The notes beneath the pieces are model-generated. The model searched no databases, had not been told where the DNA came from, and worked only from the letters and a program-made list of their open reading frames with translations. A stretch of DNA of 64,000 nt from Buddleja alternifolia. Lineage: Eukaryota > Streptophyta > Magnoliopsida > Lamiales > Scrophulariaceae. Shown here piece after piece: positions 58,050 to 64,000 of this stretch (the stretch's first letter is position 1; each line of letters opens with the position of its first letter). The stretch covers positions 6,081,134-6,145,133 of the forward strand of contig CM033401.1 of assembly GCA_019426215.1 (NCBI GenBank). Reading direction: 5' to 3'. Both the position numbers and the translations under genes were made by a program.

Positions 58050-60595
58050 GCTCATTTGAGAAAATGTTGTGCATATTGCTCTATTTTTCCTCAAAAACAT
58101 GAGTTCGAATTGGGGGAACTGGTCCTGCTATGGATAGCGGAGGGCTATATTAAACGGGAAGGAGAAAGGAGAATCAAAGACATCGGGGCCGATTATTTCT
58201 ATGATCTCCACTCAAGATCTTTTTTCACACAATTTAAAAGTTCTTCATATATGATCATTTACAAAATGCAGGGATTATTGCATAATATACCTCTGTAAAA
58301 TACGAAACTTGCACACATCCCCCCTGTGTTAAAAAAAATAGCCTTATATGCCCTTATGTTAATTTTTAGATTGCACACTCTCCCCTTTCCGTTAGTCTTC
58401 ACTAACGCCGTTAGTCTTCCGTTAGTCCCCTTGTGTTAAAAAATTTCTGAAAATCAGGAAAAATAGAAAATAAAACCAAAAAATTAAGAAAAAAATTTAT
58501 AAATCTAATTAAAAATATTTGAAAATTTTTGAAAAAAGTTAAAACCATCACAATAAAAAAAAAACAAATATAAAAAACAAATCAGAACATAACAAATTAT
58601 AACAAAATGAAATTCAAATAATAAAAAAAAATCATTGTTCGTCTTCATTGTGAAGACGATGAACAGTGAACCCAAATTTCCCCCCCAACACACACACATA
58701 ATCACACATACATATATAGACACACACATATACATATATAATATGTATATATATACACACAAAATTATATAATATATTATATATAAAAAAATCATTGTTC
58801 ATCGTCTTCACTGTGAAGACGATAAATAGGGAACCCAAATCCCCCCCCCCCCCCCCCCCCCTCAACACACACACATAATCACACATACACACACATACAT
58901 ATAGACACACACATAGACATATATAATATTTATATATATACACACAAAATTATATAATATATTATATATAAAAATAACCAAATAAAAAATCACTGTTCAT
59001 CGTCTTCACTGTGAAGGCGATGAACAGTGAACCCAAAATATCCCCCCCAACACACACACATAATCACACATACATCATACATATATAGACACACATATAG
59101 ACATATATAATATGTATATATATACACACAAAATTATATAATATATTATATATAAAAATAACAAAAAAAATAAAAAATATATATAACACAAAAGGTAACC
59201 CAGTCTCGATCCCAGCGAGTGCACAACACTCTCCGTTAGAATCGGAGAGGAGTTTTCGCGCAGAGTTTTTAAAATTACAGGGGCATCTAAGGCTATTTTT
59301 TTAACACAAGGGGAATGTGTGCAGGTTTCGTATTTCACAGGGGTATATTATGCAATAATCCCCAAAATGCATGACCTCATTCACGACTTAGCAAGGCTAG
59401 TATCTACCGATACCTGCTTCCAAATGAAAACGAGTCACTACCCGTTATTTGGAAATGCTTGTCTTTTGGCTTTACATCACGATAACGTGCGACCTTTAGA
59501 GTTGAAAGCCACCCACAAAAATGAGAGGTTGCGAACGTTTCTGGTGATGCGTAGAAACGGCAGTTCTGAAGTACTAATATTAGATAAGAAACTATTTTAC
59601 AACCTAAAATTTGCGAGGGTGTTGGATTTGAGTAATATTGGTCTCCTAGAGATGCCAAATTTGGTCAGCTACTTGATGTATATACAATATCTCAACGTGT
59701 CTGGAAATCGTATTCAAAGTTTACCAAGATCCGTGTATAAACTTTTAGCATTACAAATGCTCAAGCTCTCCAATTGCCCTAAGCTTGCTTTGCCCGATGA
59801 TATGAAGAACCTTTCAAACCTAAAGCATCTTGTTTTTTATGTGGAAGGCGAATTACGTTCCATACCACAAGAATTTGGAAAGTTGACCACTCTACAAACT
59901 TTGACCGCGTTTGTAGTGGGAAACAAAAAAGGGCATTGCATCGAGGAATTGAAAAAAATGGATTCTTTAAGGGGATCACTCTTCATGAAGAATATTGAGA
60001 ATGTCATTAACGCAGAGGACGCAAAGGACGCGAAACTAGACACGAAGCCATACTTGAACAAGCTTAGGTTGTTGTGGAAAGAGCTCAAAGATGGCCACGA
60101 CTGGGAGGTTCGGGAAAATATCCTGGAGAAACAAGCTCAAGTGCTTGAAAACCTTCGGCCTCATCGAAATTTGAAAGAAATGGAAATAAAGAACTATAGT
60201 GGCGTGAGATGCCCTAATTGGTTAAGTGATTCGTGTCGCAAATTTACGAGAATCCATTTGCAAGGTCTCAGTTACTGCACGGAGCTTCCATCTTTTGGGC
60301 GAATCCCACATCTGAAATCTCTCATTATTGGAGAAATGCGTGATTTGGAGTGTGTTGATGATAATTTTTATGGTGATGGAAATGGTGAGAAGTTCCCATC
60401 ACTAGAGTTTCTTGAAGTATATCAGATGCCAAAATTGGTTCAATGGAAGGTGGACTCAAACGGAAGCATTTGCATGCGTAGCGTCGTCTTACTACTTTCA
60501 GAATTGATGATTGCCCGAAGCTAGTAAGGTTTCCGTAGTATCTCTGATCTCTACCACATTCGAATATCAGTCGTTGTCTAGGGCTTCAGTTGGGC
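58050..60595 (+). pseudogene. CNL fragment: winged helix to C-terminus, split by a MULE
   Basis: Begins at LRKCCAYCSIFPQKHEFEL and continues to IIYKM. After the 1.1-kb element at 58271-59362 it resumes at HDLIHDLARLVSTD and runs through a nearly full LRR region to 60480. There a small insertion shifts the frame, with a stop soon after (about 60535). N-terminal and NB-ARC parts are missing. Confidence 0.92.
58271..59362. mobile_element. Mutator-type foldback element with three internal hairpin repeats
   Basis: Terminal inverted repeats of about 90 bp, opening GGGATTATTGCATAATATAC. The perfect 9-bp duplication CAAAATGCA lies at 58262-58270 and 59363-59371. The interior has three direct copies of a ~165-200-bp block, each with the hairpin CGTCTTCACTGTGAAGACG (58640, 58803, 59001), a C-run (21 C at 58841-58861) and CA/TA tracts. 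Confidence 0.93.
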
Positions 60596-60606
60596 TTTTT
60601 TTTTTT

Positions 60607-62119
60607 AGGATGAGTGGCATTTCATATTGAAAAGTGAGTTGTGGGACTTGCCACAAGATCGAAATAGCATATACCCCTCGTTAATGCTGAGTTATCTTCA
60701 TCTCTTGGCTCATTTGAAAAAATGTTTTGCTTATTGCTCTATTTTTCCTCAAAATCACGAGTTTGAATTGGAGGAACTGGTCCTGCTATGGATGGCGGAG
60801 GGCTTTATTCAACCGGGAGGAGAAAGGAGAATGGAAGACATCGAGGCCGACTATTTCTATGATCCCTACTTAATATCTTTCTTCACACAAGGTAAAATTT
60901 CTTCAGATAAGATCATTTACAAAATGCATGACCTCATTCACGACTTAGCAAGGCTAGTATCTACTGATACATGCTTCCAAGTGAAAACGAGTCACTACCC
61001 GTTATTTGGAAATGCTTGTCATTTGGCTTTACATTACGATAACGTGCGACCTATAGATTTGAAAGCCACTCACAAAAATGAGAGATTGCGAACGTTTACG
61101 GTGATGTGTAAAAACTGCGGTTCTGGAGTAGTAAAATTAGTTAAGAAACTATTTTACTACCTAAAGTTTGCGAGGGTGTTGGATTTGAGTAATATTGGTC
61201 TTGGGGAGGTGCCAGAACCGATCGACCACTTAATATATCCTCGTTACCTCAACGTATCTGGAAACAGTATTCAAAGATTACCAAGATCCGTGTGTAATCT
61301 TTTAGCATTATAAACTCTCAAGCTCTCCAATTGCCCTAAGCTTATTATTTTGCTCGATAAAATGAAGAACCTTTCAAACCTAAGGCATATTGTTTTCGAT
61401 GTGGGAGGCAAACTTAGTTCCATGCCACAAGAATTTGGAAAGTTGACCAATCTACAAACTTTGACCGCTTTTGTAGTGGAAAACAGAAAAGGGCATCGCA
61501 TCGAGGAATTGAAAAAAATGGATTCCTTAAGGGGATCACTCTCCATCAAGAATATTGACAATGTCACTAATGCAGAGGACGCAAAGGACTCGAAACTAGA
61601 CATGAAGCTATACTAGACATGAAGCTATACTGAAGCTATACTCGAAACTAGACATGAAGCTATACTGACCACCCAACAAGCTCAAGTGCTTGAAAACCTT
61701 CGGCCTCATCAAAAATTGAAAGAATTGGAAATAAAGAATTATAGTGGGGTGAGATGCCCTAATTGGTTAAGTGATTCGTGTTGCAAATTTACGAGAATCC
61801 ATTTGTAAGGTCTCGGTTACTGCACGGAGCTTCCATCTTTTGGGCTACTTCCTCACCTGAAATCTCTCATTATTGGAGAAATGCGTGATTTGGATGTGTT
61901 GATGATAAGTTTTATGGTGATGGAAATGGTGAGAAGTTCCCGTCACTAGAGATTCTTGAAGTATATCAGATGGCAAAATTGGTTCGATGGAAGGTCTCAA
62001 ATGGCAGCCTTTGCATGCGTCGTCTTACTTCTTTCAGAATATATGATTGCCCAATACTCAACGATTTTCCTTCGGATCTCCGATCTAGACCCAATTTGAA
62101 TTTCAGTCCAGGGCTTTAG
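60607..62119 (+). pseudogene. CNL pseudogene, 3' half
   Basis: Begins after a T-run at DEWHFILKSELWDLP (end of NB-ARC), with winged helix, MHDLIHDLARL and LRRs to the TAG at 62117-62119. Stops at 61309-61311, near 61614 and near 61807; a frameshift lies near 61890. A CTAGACATGAAGCTATACT word is repeated at 61605-61670, a local micro-duplication. It is closer to the intact CNL in 3' flank than the LTR-linked copies. Confidence 0.92.
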
Positions 62120-64000
62120 TTGTTTTTAAAAAAAAAAAAAAAATTGGCTTTAGTTGTTTAAAATGTACAAAGGCTGGAATTTCTTCTTTTATGCAATCAC
62201 ATTGATGTAATATGTAGCCAATTAATTTAAAAAAAAAAAAAAATTGGTTAGAGTTGCATAATGGTGGACAATATCTACTTTTATGCAAGCACAAACTTCT
62301 CTGTCCGAAACATCAAAGCAGTTGGTAGATGATATTTTCTTTTTATTATTTTAAATATAATATTTTTACTAATGTATTTTGTCTCTTTAATACAAGTTGA
62401 GAAATATTATATTGTTTCTTATTTTACATAGGGATGAGGCTTAGTTGAGCATTTATTTATGGGATTACTATACTAAATATCCCTCTTATTTAGTGTCATT
62501 ACAATTTAGTCTGCTTATTTTGAGCATATAACAAATATCCCCTCTTATAATAAAATATTATAATCGCCCATTTCCAATAGAAAACTAATGAAATTTGCCG
62601 ACATTATCAAAAATTAATTTTTAGATTCCCTATTTTATCCTTGAGGGATTGTTATTGGCCAACAATAAAAGGATTAGACTGTAATTACACTAAATAAAAA
62701 AGGCAATTATTGTAATCAACCCTTTATTTATACTTAAATAGTAGACTAACTACTATAACAAATTGCATAATTTGATGGATGAAGGCAATTTTCATTTCAA
62801 GTTCGAGATTTTGTCATCCGAATTCCACATACTATGTACATTACACTCCTAAATTGATGATCTAAATTTTTTATTGACGGACTTATATTTTGGGATTCGT
62901 CTAAAATTGTAGAACAATTCAAATCTTAAATTTATGTATCTATTATTTGATATGTAATAAAATAGTAAATAAAATATAATTCTCTTTTTGATAGCATAAA
63001 GATAATTTTGGAACTCAACAATGAAGTTTTAATTTATTTTTTTATTTTATGGAGATTATTGTAATGTCTTAATATAAAAGCTAAAATTGCTCATATAACT
63101 ATTTGTTGAGTGCCAATATTATTCCCATGTGTGTATAGACACCCTTGGATAAATAATAAGAAAAATACTTTCATCAGTCCAAGTAATGTATATACTTTTT
63201 TGTTCAAATATATATAGATAGATAGATAGATAAACTTATTTATATTGACGGACTTATATTTTGGGATTCATATAAAATTTTAGAACTATTCAAATTTTCA
63301 ATTTATGTACCTACAATTTGATATGTAATGAAATAGTAATTAAAATATAATAACAACTCTTTTTGATTGCATAAAGATAGTTTTTGAACTCAACAATGAA
63401 GTTTAAAATGTTTTTTTTGACTCTATAGACATTATTATTATATCTTAATATAAAATTTAAAATTGCTCAATCATTACTTTCATCACTCCAAATGATACAG
63501 ACTTTTATCCATCCAATATAACAAGAAATACAAACAATAGTATTTTGTATTATTTTTTATTGAAGCGATTAAATATCAACAACAAATTCAGATATCACTA
63601 GTACTATCCCATTAATTGCAAGGCATAATGAATTATTAATCTCAAAGATACATCTATTTCAGTATTTCACAACCGACAATTATTTATACTTGATAACATT
63701 TTAAGAAAAAGAAACACCATAAATCAGGATCAATTTCAAACAATAATGGTAAAAAAACGATCGAGCAATCCGGTCACACAGCAAGTAAAAGAACTAAGAT
63801 CTAACAAATGAAAAATGAAATCAGGCATAAATGGTACAACTTTTCAAGAGATTTGATGAAAAATGATTGAGGAGGGGTGTTAATTTGAGCTAAAACTAAT
63901 ACAACTATTATTAGTTAGATTAAAAATACATATAATTATATCATAGTATTCATAAACACCTATATCTTGAACACTTTCGCGTAATATTAAAAAGTTACAC
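62120..64000. other. Shared CNL downstream flank, copy C
   Basis: Matches the flanks after 27330 and 36780. It carries the 262-bp MITE as copy A does, and a local duplication around 62870-63010 / 63245-63390 (GACGGACTTATATTTTGGGATTC). The window ends at the SINE target word AGTTACAC. Confidence 0.85.
62461..62722. mobile_element. 262-bp Mutator-type MITE, second copy
   Basis: Same element as 27666-27927, flanked on the right by TTTATTTAT (62723-62731) and on the left by the matching TTTATT word. The left edge is accurate to about two bases. Copy B of the flank (about 37373) is empty here. Confidence 0.82.

Noticed and set aside
58505..59338. Minus-strand Tyr/Cys/Val-rich membrane-like frames
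   Set aside because: They are translations of TA, CA and C runs in the foldback element.

Overview
The window is plant nuclear DNA, almost certainly from a eudicot, and is AT-rich with many repeats. Supporting signs are coiled-coil NB-ARC LRR (CNL) resistance genes, GT-AG introns, Ty3/gypsy and Ty1/copia LTR elements, Mutator-like and hAT elements, and tRNA-derived SINEs. The species cannot be told from sequence alone. Nothing looks bacterial, organellar or viral beyond retroelements.

Layout. 1-2032: 3' end of a decayed chromovirus (Ty3/gypsy) with its 3' LTR. 2033-5792: AT-rich DNA with a Mutator-type element and a LINE RNase H relic. 5793-10579 (minus strand): an unusual five-exon gene model joining a multi-pass membrane protein to the winged-helix and LRR half of an NLR, with no NB-ARC; three of its exons are copies of one tandemly repeated mini-exon. 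10777-14882: a Mutator-like element with FAR1/SWIM transposase and Ulp1-protease remnants, full of a TTATACAGT-like motif. 14900-20160: nested LTR-retrotransposon debris with several tandem repeats. 20183-24208: SINEs and inverted-repeat elements. 24609-27329: one intact 906-residue CNL, the only full resistance gene here. 27330-64000: a plus-strand array of decayed CNL copies cut by LTR, MULE, hAT, SINE and LINE insertions.

History that can be read directly. The segment downstream of the intact CNL recurs at 36780-38640 and 62120-64000, so the CNLs spread as gene-plus-flank segments; differences between copies give empty sites that date SINE, hAT and MULE insertions. A copia-type element landed in a CNL at 41941 (target duplication AATGT). 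Its right-hand flank now lies at 48691 and again at 54270, because the LTR and the gene's 3' half were amplified with an LTR inverted duplication between them. At least four CNL fragments are therefore joined to LTR sequence.

Functionally only two loci look able to make a sizeable protein: the intact CNL (a putative intracellular immune receptor) and the membrane-LRR fusion, which needs transcript evidence. Everything else is relic or repeat.
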